The notes under the pieces: model-generated
Seen by the model: only the letters and a program-made list of their open reading frames with translations
Told to the model about the DNA's origin: nothing
The model's database searches: none
Part shown: positions 57,681-64,000 of the stretch, one piece after another
How positions within the stretch are numbered: position 1 is the stretch's first letter
Layout of the letters: each line of letters starts with the position of its first letter
Program-made: the position numbers and the translations under genes
Assembly (NCBI RefSeq): GCF_017916455.1
Contig: NZ_JAFMSY010000001.1
Span: 1,223,977 to 1,287,976 of the forward strand
DNA length: 64,000 nt
Origin: Nocardioides xinjiangensis
GTDB taxonomy: Bacteria > Actinomycetota > Actinomycetes > Propionibacteriales > Nocardioidaceae
Direction: 5' to 3'

Positions 57681-58209
57681 GCCGCTCCGGGTGCTCTTCG
57701 TGTGCACCGCCAACATCTGCCGCTCGCCCACGATGGAGCTCATCGCCCGCGACCTGGCCGGCGACGCCGACATCGTGTTCGGCAGCTGCGGCACGCACGC
57801 CCGCGACGGCCACCCCATGGACGCCGAGGTCGCCCCGACCCTCCCCCCGACCCTCGCGCCGGGGGCGGGCGACGGGTTCCGCAGCCGGCTGCTCACCGCG
57901 CAGCTGCTCGAGGAGTCCGACCTGGTCCTCACGGCCGAGTCCGTGCACCGCCAGCACATCCTCGACGACTTCCCGCAGCTGCACCGCAAGGTCTTCACCC
58001 TCGGCCAGTTCGAGGCGACCATCGCCGACCTGCCCGGCCTCAGCGGACGCGAGCTCGTCGAGGCCGCCGGCCAGCGGCGTGCCCCGACCTCGCCCGACCA
58101 CGACGTCGCCGACCCCTACCGGCGGGGCAGGGCGGCCGCCACGACGGCGACCGGCAGAATCACTGCCATGCTGAGCGTCGTCGTACCCCGACTCCTCGGA
58201 GACCGTTGA
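57673..58209 (+). CDS. Low-molecular-weight protein tyrosine phosphatase family protein
   Basis: A 178-aa protein of the LMW-PTP fold. The P-loop is C11-TANIC-R17-S18 (VLFVCTANICRSP) and the general acid sits in HDVADPYRRG. SCGTHARDGHPMD follows as in arsenate-reductase/PTP relatives. It may dephosphorylate BY-kinase or other phosphotyrosine proteins (a BY-kinase lies at 33650), or hydrolyse a phosphosulfate-type compound given its sulfur-gene neighbours; neither is proven. ATG 57673 overlaps the cysC stop by 8 bp; the stop shares one base with the next ATG. Confidence 0.87.
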   Translation: MPEPLRVLFVCTANICRSPTMELIARDLAGDADIVFGSCGTHARDGHPMDAEVAPTLPPTLAPGAGDGFRSRLLTAQLLEESDLVLTAESVHRQHILDDFPQLHRKVFTLGQFEATIADLPGLSGRELVEAAGQRRAPTSPDHDVADPYRRGRAAATTATGRITAMLSVVVPRLLGDR

Positions 58210-59213
58210 TGCTCGAGCTCCTCACCGTCACCTTCTTCTCGATCCTCGCGGCCGGCTTCTTCGTCGGCATCGTGGTGGGGCTCACCGGCATGGGCGGCGG
58301 CGCCCTGATGACGCCGGCGCTGATCTTCCTCGGCGTGGGCGAGGCGGCCACCGTGGTGACCGCCGACCTCACGGCCGCCGCCGTCTACAAGTCCGGCGGC
58401 GCGCTCGTGCACAAGCGCGAGGGCTCGCCCAACATGAAGCTCGCGATGTGGCTGATGATCGGCTCCATCCCGATGGCCCTGCTGGGTCCGCACCTCGTGT
58501 CGTGGGCGGTCGATCCCGAGGACATCGACGAGACGTTGCTGCTGTGCATCGGCTTCGCCCTGCTGCTGGCGGCGGCGACGTACGCCCTCCGGCTCTACCT
58601 CAACCTGCTCCGCGTGCGCGGCGGCGAGCACCCCGACGACAACCCCCGACTGCGCCCGGTGCCGACCCTCCTGGTCGGCGCGCTCGGCGGCCTCCTCGTC
58701 GGCATCACCAGCGTCGGCTCGGGCTCGGTGATCATGATCGCGCTGCTGATGCTCTACCCGGGGCTGTCCGCGGTGAAGCTCGTCGGCACCGACCTGGTCC
58801 AGGCCGTCCCGCTGGTGCTGGCGGCCGCGGTGTCCAACATCGTCCTGCACGGCATCGACTGGGGCATCCTCGTGCCGCTGCTGCTCGGCTCCGTCCCGGG
58901 CACGCTCATCGGCTCCGCGCTCGCGCCGCGCGTCCCGCAGTCCTTCATCCGGCGCGGCATCGTCGTCGTGCTGACGATGAGCGGCGTGGCGCTGCTCGAC
59001 AAGGCCGGCTGGGCGCCGCTCGGCAAGGAGGAGACCCACCCCATGCTCATCGCCGGCGTCGGCATCGCGGTGCTCCTCGTGCTGCCGATCGTGTGGGGCT
59101 TCATCCGCAAGCAGCAGGGCCTGCCGATGTTCGGCTCGCCCACGATCGCCCAGCTCGAGGACCCGTCGTACCGTCCGGGGCTGGTCGGCATGAAGAAGGT
59201 CGACGGCTCGTAG
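58209..59213 (+). CDS. TauE/SafE-family sulfite or sulfonate exporter
   Basis: A 334-aa membrane protein with eight or so hydrophobic segments and the TauE/SafE signature GIVVGLTGMGGGALMTPALI (20-39) and its repeat LLVGITSVGSGSVIMIALLM. TauE/SafE proteins export sulfite, sulfolactate or related anions. Its place after APS kinase and before cysDN supports a role in sulfite balance during sulfate reduction. The ATG shares the A of the previous TGA stop (TGATG). A four-copy hairpin array follows the stop. Confidence 0.9.
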   Translation: MLELLTVTFFSILAAGFFVGIVVGLTGMGGGALMTPALIFLGVGEAATVVTADLTAAAVYKSGGALVHKREGSPNMKLAMWLMIGSIPMALLGPHLVSWAVDPEDIDETLLLCIGFALLLAAATYALRLYLNLLRVRGGEHPDDNPRLRPVPTLLVGALGGLLVGITSVGSGSVIMIALLMLYPGLSAVKLVGTDLVQAVPLVLAAAVSNIVLHGIDWGILVPLLLGSVPGTLIGSALAPRVPQSFIRRGIVVVLTMSGVALLDKAGWAPLGKEETHPMLIAGVGIAVLLVLPIVWGFIRKQQGLPMFGSPTIAQLEDPSYRPGLVGMKKVDGS

Positions 59214-59225
59214 GTGCCGGCGGGC

Positions 59226-59478
59226 GTGGCGCCGGCGGGCGTCATACGAAGCCGCACCTATAAGTGCCGGTCCGCATGACGCTGGCGCCGCCGCGGGCGG
59301 ACGTCATACGAAGCCGCACCTATAGCCCCCGATCCGCATGACGCTGGCGCCTCGGGCGCCGGCGGGCGTCATACGAAGCCGCACCTATAGCCCCCGATCC
59401 GCATGACGCTGGCGCCTCGGGCGCCGGCGGGCGTCATACGAAGCCGCACCCATAAGCGCCGGTTCGCATGACGCTGGG
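59226..59478. repeat. Intergenic tandem array of 62-65-bp hairpin units (four copies)
   Basis: GTCATACGAAGCCGCACC begins at 59241, 59303, 59368 and 59433. Each unit ends with CGCATGACGCTGG. Between units 2-3 and 3-4, ATGACGC, T, GGCGCC, TCG, GGCGCC, GGCGG, GCGTCAT forms a two-part stem of 7 and 6 bp. On the minus strand each unit holds an 11-codon ATG-to-TGA reading frame (MRIGGYRCGFV, MRTGTYRCGFV, MRTGAYGCGFV). The array lies between two convergent genes and may end transcription from both sides. From about 59474 to 59520 it runs into a C-rich tract. Function unknown. Confidence 0.85.
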
Positions 59479-59526
59479 GGCCCGCCCCGCCCCCCGCCCC
59501 CCGCCGCCTGCCGCCGCGCGCGGAAG

Positions 59527-60351
59527 TCAGGACAGCCCGAGCAGCTCCCGGCACTGCGCCGGCGCCATCGGGGTCCGCTGCGCGATCCGGCCAAGGTCGA
59601 CGGCGCGCGAGACCAGCTGGGCGTTGGACTCGACGGGTACGCCGCGGCTGATGGTGAGCACGTCCTCCATGCCGACGCGGAGGTGACCCCCCATCGACAG
59701 CGAGGCGAGGGCGACCGCGAGGGTGGAGCGACCGATGCCGGTGGCCGACCACGAGGTGACCTCCGTGGGGAGGGCCGCGACGCCGGCGACCAGGGCCGGC
59801 GCCGTGCCGGGCATGCCGCCCGGGACGCCCATGACGAAGTCGACGTGGACCTTGCCGCCGGCCGGGACGCCGTACTCCCGGACGAGCCGCCCGAGCGCAT
59901 GGACCTGCCCGAGGTCGAAGAGCTCGAACTCGGGGGCGACGCCGCGCTCGAGGGCGAGCTGGTAGAGGTCCTTCACGAAGGGCCACGGGTTGAGGAAGAC
60001 GTCGTCGCCGAAGTTCGTGGTGCCCATGGTGAGGCTGCACGAGTCGGGCTCGGCGTCGAGCACCCTCAGCCGCTCGTCGAGCGGGTCGTGCACCGAGCCG
60101 CCGGTGGAGAGCTGCACGACGAGCGAGGAGGACGAGCGCACCGCGGCCACCCACTCGCGCAGCAGACCCTGGTCGAGCGTGGGCTGGTGCGAGGTGTCGC
60201 GGACGTGGATGTGGATCATCGCCGCGCCGGCCTCCTCGCACTCGGCCGCGGTGCGCGCGATCTCCTCGGGGGTGGTGGGGAGCTGCGGGCAGTCGGCCTT
60301 GGCGGTCTCGGCCCCGGTGGGGGCCACCGTGATCAGCAGTGGGTCAGCCAT
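59527..60351 (-). CDS. BKACE (DUF849) beta-keto acid cleavage enzyme
   Basis: A 274-aa TIM-barrel zinc enzyme of the BKACE family, which condenses a beta-keto acid with acetyl-CoA and cleaves it. [16 protein letters not shown] is the first strand, [20 protein letters not shown] holds the two histidine zinc ligands in HIHVRD, and [25 protein letters not shown] and [15 protein letters not shown] follow, the last with the conserved Glu-Asp. The substrate is unknown; lysine fermentation (Kce) and carnitine degradation are known roles of relatives. The ATG has an AAGGAT box 6 nt upstream that overlaps the dtd promoter. Confidence 0.9.
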   Translation of the reverse strand: MADPLLITVAPTGAETAKADCPQLPTTPEEIARTAAECEEAGAAMIHIHVRDTSHQPTLDQGLLREWVAAVRSSSSLVVQLSTGGSVHDPLDERLRVLDAEPDSCSLTMGTTNFGDDVFLNPWPFVKDLYQLALERGVAPEFELFDLGQVHALGRLVREYGVPAGGKVHVDFVMGVPGGMPGTAPALVAGVAALPTEVTSWSATGIGRSTLAVALASLSMGGHLRVGMEDVLTISRGVPVESNAQLVSRAVDLGRIAQRTPMAPAQCRELLGLS

Positions 60352-60356
60352 GGCGG

Positions 60357-60363
60357 CATCCTT
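60357..60363. promoter_or_regulatory. Shared divergent -10 region of BKACE and dtd
   Basis: CATCCT (plus, 60357-60362) ends 6 nt before ATG 60369, and AAGGAT (minus, 60363-60358) ends 6 nt before ATG 60351. The two start codons are only 17 bp apart, so both transcripts are probably leaderless and compete. Confidence 0.4.
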
Positions 60364-60368
60364 GCACC

Positions 60369-60797
60369 ATGCGCGCCGTCATCCAGCGGGTCCTCTCCGC
60401 CACCGTCCGGGTCGACGGGGAGGTCGTGGGCGAGCTCCACCGACCCGGCCTGCTGGTCTACCTCGGGGTCACCCACGACGACGGCACCGCCGAGGTCGCG
60501 TGGATGGCCCGCAAGGTGTGGGAGCTGCGCCTGCTCCGCGACGAGCAGAGCGCGAGCGACGTGGGCGCACCCGTGCTCGTGGTCAGCCAGTTCACGCTCT
60601 ACGGCGACGCGCGCAAGGGCCGCCGACCCACGTGGCAGGCGGCGGCGCCCGGCCCGGTGAGCGAGCCGGTGTACGACGCCGTGTGCGCCGAGCTCGAACG
60701 TCTCGGCGCGCACGTCGAGCGCGGCCGCTTCGGGGCCGACATGCGGGTCGAGAGCGTCAACGACGGTCCGATCACCCTCGTCCTCGACAGCCCCTGA
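60369..60797 (+). CDS. dtd: D-aminoacyl-tRNA deacylase
   Basis: A 142-aa DTD protein that removes D-amino acids wrongly loaded on t[23 protein letters not shown] is the family start. The cross-subunit active site is [17 protein letters not shown] and the second part is [14 protein letters not shown]; the usual NxGP motif reads NDGP as in many actinobacteria. ATG 60369 starts the family directly. Confidence 0.95.
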   Translation: MRAVIQRVLSATVRVDGEVVGELHRPGLLVYLGVTHDDGTAEVAWMARKVWELRLLRDEQSASDVGAPVLVVSQFTLYGDARKGRRPTWQAAAPGPVSEPVYDAVCAELERLGAHVERGRFGADMRVESVNDGPITLVLDSP

Positions 60798-60865
60798 CCC
60801 ACGGGAACACCCAAGGTTCCCTCAAGCCCCTGCGCCACCTCCCGCCACCAGGGAGCATCGTCGCC

Positions 60866-60958
60866 GTGACCAACCTGCCGCGCCGGTGGTGGCGCAGGAC
60901 CCGCTGTCGGCTCAAGCACGGGCAGGCCTGCCCGCACATCGCCCGCTACCACCGCTGA
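60866..60958 (+). CDS. Candidate 30-aa basic small protein
   Basis: A short frame from GTG 60866 to TGA 60958. The peptide is strongly basic and contains WWRRTRCRLKHGQACPHIAR with two cysteines. GGGAG lies about 11 nt before the start. There is no database support available to me; it might be a small zinc-binding or ribosomal-type peptide or a chance frame. Confidence 0.3.
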   Translation: MTNLPRRWWRRTRCRLKHGQACPHIARYHR

Positions 60959-60963
60959 CCGCC

Positions 60964-61031
60964 CGCTGGTCGAGCAGCGAGCGACCCCTCTGCTGGTCCA
61001 GCAGCGAGCGCAGCGAGCGTATCGAGACCCC
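60964..61031. repeat. Two imperfect copies of a dispersed GC-rich repeat
   Basis: CTGGTCGAGCAGCGAGCG and CTGGTCCAGCAGCGAGCGCA, the second continuing GCGAGCGTATCGAGACCCC. From memory this sequence is a common intergenic element of Nocardioides and related genomes. It lies at the 3' end of the GH16 gene and may act as a terminator or simply be a dispersed repeat. Confidence 0.6.
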
Positions 61032-62206
61032 TACTCCGGCCCGGTCTCCCACACCCGCGCCCAGTCGACCTTCATCGTCTCGGGCAGCTCGCCGTTGAAG
61101 CGGGGCAGCTCGTAGTCCGACGACAGGAGGCTGAGGATGAGGAACTCCTCGCGCCCCGACGTCGGCCCTTCGAGCCGGTGGGTGACCTGGCCGTCGATGC
61201 GGAAGACGTACTCCTCGGGCGTCCACTCGACCGAGAAGACGTGGAACTCCTCCGCCCAGTCCTCGCCGTACTCCTCGAGGTCCTCCACCCAGCCGCCGTC
61301 GGTCTGCTTCTCGCCGTCCTCGTCGAGGTAGTAGGTGAAGCTGGTGAGCCCGCCGAGCGGGTGGTCGTCGCCGAAGTACTCCATGACGTCGATCTCCGCC
61401 CCGCCCTCCTCCGGGCCGCCCGCGCTCTGGCCGCCGGTCGCCTGCAGCCAGAAGGCCGAGTGCTGGCCGCGCGCCGCCTGCGTCTTGATGCGCGCCGCGG
61501 CGAAGCCGTAGGTGAAGCCGTACACGCCCTCGGTGCCGACGTGGCCGTTGAGGCGGTAGGGGAACTGCTTGCGCCGACCCGGCAGCCGGCACTGCCCGGA
61601 CGCGTCCTCGTCCTCGAGGACGCTGAGGCGCAGCACGCCGTCGCCGACCTCGGCGGCCGAGGCGTCGGCCCGCGAGCACGTGCGTACGCCGATGTAGCCC
61701 TGGTCGCGCGTGAACCAGCTGCCGCCCTCGGCGTCGACGGTGTCGGAGTCGAAGTCGTCGGTGAAGGTGGCCTCGGGAGCGTCGTCGGTCGAGACCTCCG
61801 TGCCGATGGCGTCGGCGCCGTCGCCGACCACCACGTGCAGCTCGCCGGACGACCGGCCGGTCAGCGCGACGCGGCCCTCGTCGTCGGTCTCCTCCTCGTC
61901 GACCTCGGCCCACCCGTCGTCGGTCCTGGCGACCAACGCGACGGCGGTGCCGTCCTGGGCGTCCGCGACCGTGACGTCCACGACCCACGCGGCGTCGTCC
62001 GCCGCCTCGACCTCCGGACCGGTCGCCGCGAGCTGCGGCAGCACCCGTGCGCGCACCGCGTCGCTCCGCTCGTACGACGGCGACGCCGCCGGCTCGTCCC
62101 CGCCAGAGGACGAGCAGCCCGCCGTGACGAAGACCACGGCGACGAGGCCGCTGGACAGACGCCTGCGCGAGGCGGAGCGAGGAGCGAGTCGAGGGGTGCG
62201 GCTCAT
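61031..62206 (-). CDS. Secreted GH16-family glycoside hydrolase lipoprotein
   Basis: A 391-aa lipoprotein: signal with lipobox TAGC (C31) then a Ser/Gly linker, an acidic beta-rich domain (about 50-145) and a GH16 catalytic domain (about 146-391). The retaining catalytic motif is E271-I-D273-V-M-E276 in AEIDVMEYFGDD, with WLQATGG and FSVEWTPEEYVFRIDGQ as usual flanks. GH16 enzymes cleave beta-1,3/1,4-glucans, galactans or agar-type polymers; the substrate is not known. It is divergent from cysD. ATG 62206 begins the signal peptide. Confidence 0.92.
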   Translation of the reverse strand: MSRTPRLAPRSASRRRLSSGLVAVVFVTAGCSSSGGDEPAASPSYERSDAVRARVLPQLAATGPEVEAADDAAWVVDVTVADAQDGTAVALVARTDDGWAEVDEEETDDEGRVALTGRSSGELHVVVGDGADAIGTEVSTDDAPEATFTDDFDSDTVDAEGGSWFTRDQGYIGVRTCSRADASAAEVGDGVLRLSVLEDEDASGQCRLPGRRKQFPYRLNGHVGTEGVYGFTYGFAAARIKTQAARGQHSAFWLQATGGQSAGGPEEGGAEIDVMEYFGDDHPLGGLTSFTYYLDEDGEKQTDGGWVEDLEEYGEDWAEEFHVFSVEWTPEEYVFRIDGQVTHRLEGPTSGREEFLILSLLSSDYELPRFNGELPETMKVDWARVWETGPE

Positions 62207-62266
62207 TCGGCCGAGTCTGGCCGACCGCGCCCGGCAGTGCGAATTCTTCGTGGCGACGCTCGTCGC

Positions 62267-62272
62267 TACGAT
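62267..62272 (+). promoter_or_regulatory. -10 box TACGAT of the cysDN operon
   Basis: TACGAT about 36 nt before ATG 62309, giving a leader of roughly 30 nt. The small dyad CGAA-TTC-TTCG at 62240-62250 lies in the -35 area and could be a regulator site. No riboswitch-like structure was recognised in this short leader. Confidence 0.35.
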
Positions 62273-62308
62273 GAGGGCTGCTGTCCCAAGAGAGGCCCTT
62301 GCCACGCC

Positions 62309-63223
62309 ATGACCACCACCCACGTCGACTACCAGCTGAGCCAGCTGGACCAGCTCGAGGCGGAGTCGATCCACATCTTCCGTGAGGTCGCCGCCGAGTT
62401 CGAGAAGCCGGTCCTGATGTTCTCCGGCGGCAAGGACTCCATCGTCATGCTCCGCCTGGCGGAGAAGGCGTTCTTCCCGGCCAAGCTGCCGTTCCCGCTG
62501 CTGCAGGTCGACACGGGCCTCGACTTCGACGAGGTCCTCGCCACTCGCGACTCCTGGGTCGAGCGCCTCGGCGCCCGCCTGGTCGTCGCCTCGGTCGAGG
62601 ATGCGATCAAGGCCGGCCACGTCGTCGACGACGGCAAGACCAGCCGCAACCGCCAGCAGATCGGCGCGCTGCTCGCCGCGATCGAGGACAACGGCTTCAC
62701 CGCCGCCTTCGGTGGCGGTCGCCGCGACGAGGAGAAGGCACGCGCCAAGGAGCGCGTCTACTCCCACCGCGACGAGTTCGGGCAGTGGGACCCCAAGATG
62801 CAGCGCCCCGAGCTGTGGAGCCTCTACAACGGCCGCATCCACGCCGGCGAGCACATGCGCATCTTCCCGCTGTCCAACTGGACCGAGCTCGACATCTGGC
62901 ACTACATCCACCGCGAGCAGATCGAGATCCCGTCGATCTACTTCGCCCACGAGCGCGAGGTCGTCGAGCGCGACGGCATGCTGCTGTCGATCGGCCCGGA
63001 GATCCAGCCCAAGGGCGACGAGCAGGTCGAGAAGAAGATGGTGCGCTTCCGCACCGTCGGCGACCGCACCCAGACCGGCTGCGTGGAGTCGGTGGCCACC
63101 GACACCGCGGCCATCATCGACGAGATCGCCATCGCCCGAGTGACCGAGCGCGGCGCCACGCGTGGCGACGACCGCTTCTCCGAGGCCGCCATGGAAGACC
63201 GCAAGAAGGAAGGCTACTTCTGA
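62309..63223 (+). CDS. cysD: Sulfate adenylyltransferase small subunit
   Basis: A 304-aa PP-loop ATP pyrophosphatase, the catalytic part of ATP sulfurylase, making APS from ATP and sulfate. PP-loop [15 protein letters not shown] (SGGKDS, 39-44); [60 protein letters not shown] and [11 protein letters not shown] are all typical. It works in a complex with CysN, whose gene begins at the last base of its stop (TGATG). The coupling and order are standard. Confidence 0.96.
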   Translation: MTTTHVDYQLSQLDQLEAESIHIFREVAAEFEKPVLMFSGGKDSIVMLRLAEKAFFPAKLPFPLLQVDTGLDFDEVLATRDSWVERLGARLVVASVEDAIKAGHVVDDGKTSRNRQQIGALLAAIEDNGFTAAFGGGRRDEEKARAKERVYSHRDEFGQWDPKMQRPELWSLYNGRIHAGEHMRIFPLSNWTELDIWHYIHREQIEIPSIYFAHEREVVERDGMLLSIGPEIQPKGDEQVEKKMVRFRTVGDRTQTGCVESVATDTAAIIDEIAIARVTERGATRGDDRFSEAAMEDRKKEGYF

Positions 63224-64000
63224 TGGCCAGCACCCCTCAGACCTCCGACGCCCACACGATGGCGCAGGGCGAGATGGACCTGCTCCGCTTCGCCACGGCC
63301 GGGTCTGTCGACGACGGCAAGTCCACCCTCATCGGGCGCCTGCTGCTCGACTCCAAGTCGATCTTCGAGGACCAGCTCGAGGCGGTGGAGTCGACCAGCC
63401 AGTCCAAGGGCTACGACTACACCGACCTCGCGCTGCTGACCGACGGCCTGCGCTCCGAGCGAGAGCAGGGCATCACCATCGACGTGGCCTACCGCTACTT
63501 CGCGACGCCCACCCGCAAGTTCATCATTGCCGACACCCCGGGCCACATCCAGTACACCCGCAACATGGTCACCGGCGCCTCGACCGCCGACCTGGGCCTC
63601 GTGCTGGTCGACGCCCGCCAGGGCCTGACCGAACAGTCGCGCCGCCACGCTGTGCTGCTGTCGCTGCTCCGCGTGCCCCACCTCGTGCTCGCGATCAACA
63701 AGATGGACCTCGTCGACTGGTCGCAGGAGGTCTACGAGAAGATCCACCGCGAGTTCACGCAGTTCGCGACGAAGCTCAACATCCCCGACCTCGAGGTCAT
63801 CCCGATCTCGGCGCTGCAGGGCGACAACGTCGTCAACCGCTCCGAAAACACGCCGTGGTACAGCGGACCCACGCTCATGCACCACCTCGAGCACGTCCAC
63901 GTCGCTTCCGACCGCGACCTGGTCGACACCCGCTTCCCCGTGCAGTACGTCATCCGTCCGAAGTCGGACCAGTACCACGACTTCCGCGGCTACGCCGGGC
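63223..64000 (+). CDS. cysN: Sulfate adenylyltransferase large subunit, 5' part (runs off the window)
   Basis: An EF-Tu-like GTPase that stimulates APS synthesis by CysD. About 259 N-terminal residues are visible. P-loop GSVDDGKST (27-35), [27 protein letters not shown] and NKMDL are complete. The ATG at 63223 overlaps the cysD stop by one base. The frame is open at base 64000, so the length, and whether an APS kinase domain is fused at the C-terminus as in CysNC proteins, cannot be told from this window. Confidence 0.95.
   Translation, partial: MASTPQTSDAHTMAQGEMDLLRFATAGSVDDGKSTLIGRLLLDSKSIFEDQLEAVESTSQSKGYDYTDLALLTDGLRSEREQGITIDVAYRYFATPTRKFIIADTPGHIQYTRNMVTGASTADLGLVLVDARQGLTEQSRRHAVLLSLLRVPHLVLAINKMDLVDWSQEVYEKIHREFTQFATKLNIPDLEVIPISALQGDNVVNRSENTPWYSGPTLMHHLEHVHVASDRDLVDTRFPVQYVIRPKSDQYHDFRGYAG

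Noticed and set aside
59369-60241. A 290-codon minus-strand frame extending from the repeat array into the BKACE region
   Set aside because: It overlaps the well-supported BKACE gene in another frame and its C-terminal part is only repeat-unit translation.
62207-62308. SAM or other riboswitch ahead of cysD
   Set aside because: The leader after the TACGAT box is only about 30 nt, too short for a known riboswitch, and no conserved core was seen.

Overview
The window is GC-rich chromosomal DNA (roughly 70% by eye) with dense, often 1- or 4-bp-overlapping genes, GTG starts and many start codons only 6-7 nt downstream of a TANNNT box. Gene content (F420-dependent NADP reductase, HbhA-like protein beside an XRE regulator and a DUF2516 protein, fused RmlC-RmlD, DUF4012, DUF1023) points to an actinobacterium, most likely a Nocardioides-type member of the Propionibacteriales. 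That taxonomic call is an inference from gene content and style; no rRNA is present.

Layout. 1-10.4 kb: housekeeping and accessory genes (3' end of serC, topoisomerase IB, macro-domain protein, an M4 protease with an apparent built-in emfourin-like inhibitor, a 72-bp hairpin repeat array, typA, an MFS exporter, a Tat-exported protein, a MauE-thioredoxin fusion). 10.4-33.6 kb: a large cell-surface glycan locus with WbqC and PIG-L proteins, about ten glycosyltransferases, two methyltransferases, a PglK-like ABC flippase, a nonulosonate branch (neuA-like gene and a three-part CBS-NeuB-TIM barrel protein), a Wzy/ligase-type membrane protein and the initiating polyprenyl-phosphate glycosylphosphotransferase. 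One GT2 gene is broken by an in-frame amber codon. 33.6-37.8 kb: a Wzz/BY-kinase followed by a nucleotidyltransferase, a stand-alone PqqD-like protein and an HPr-kinase-like protein with a PqqD-like tail. This small set resembles the tailoring parts of RiPP and HPr-rel systems but has no visible precursor peptide and is the best candidate for an undescribed system.

37.8-42.3 kb: acyl-CoA dehydrogenase, F420 reductase, PfpI-like protein, RibD-C reductase, a divergent pterin-binding-family protein and a DUF559 remnant. 42.3-53.9 kb: nucleotide-sugar genes (galE, two tandem gmd-type genes, rfbA, rfbB, fused rfbC-rfbD) that would supply UDP-Gal, GDP-6-deoxyhexose and dTDP-rhamnose to the glycan locus, interrupted by a WXG100-like/DUF1023/lipoprotein operon and a DUF4012 protein. 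53.9-56.5 kb: DUF2516, HbhA-like, XRE regulator with a clear dyad operator, asparaginase. 56.5-64 kb: sulfur assimilation (APS kinase with a degenerate sulfurylase-like N-terminus, TauE exporter, cysD, cysN running off the end) with a tyrosine-phosphatase-like protein, a second intergenic hairpin repeat array, a BKACE enzyme, dtd and a secreted GH16 lipoprotein.

No tRNA, rRNA, CRISPR array, insertion sequence, integrase or prophage gene was recognised.
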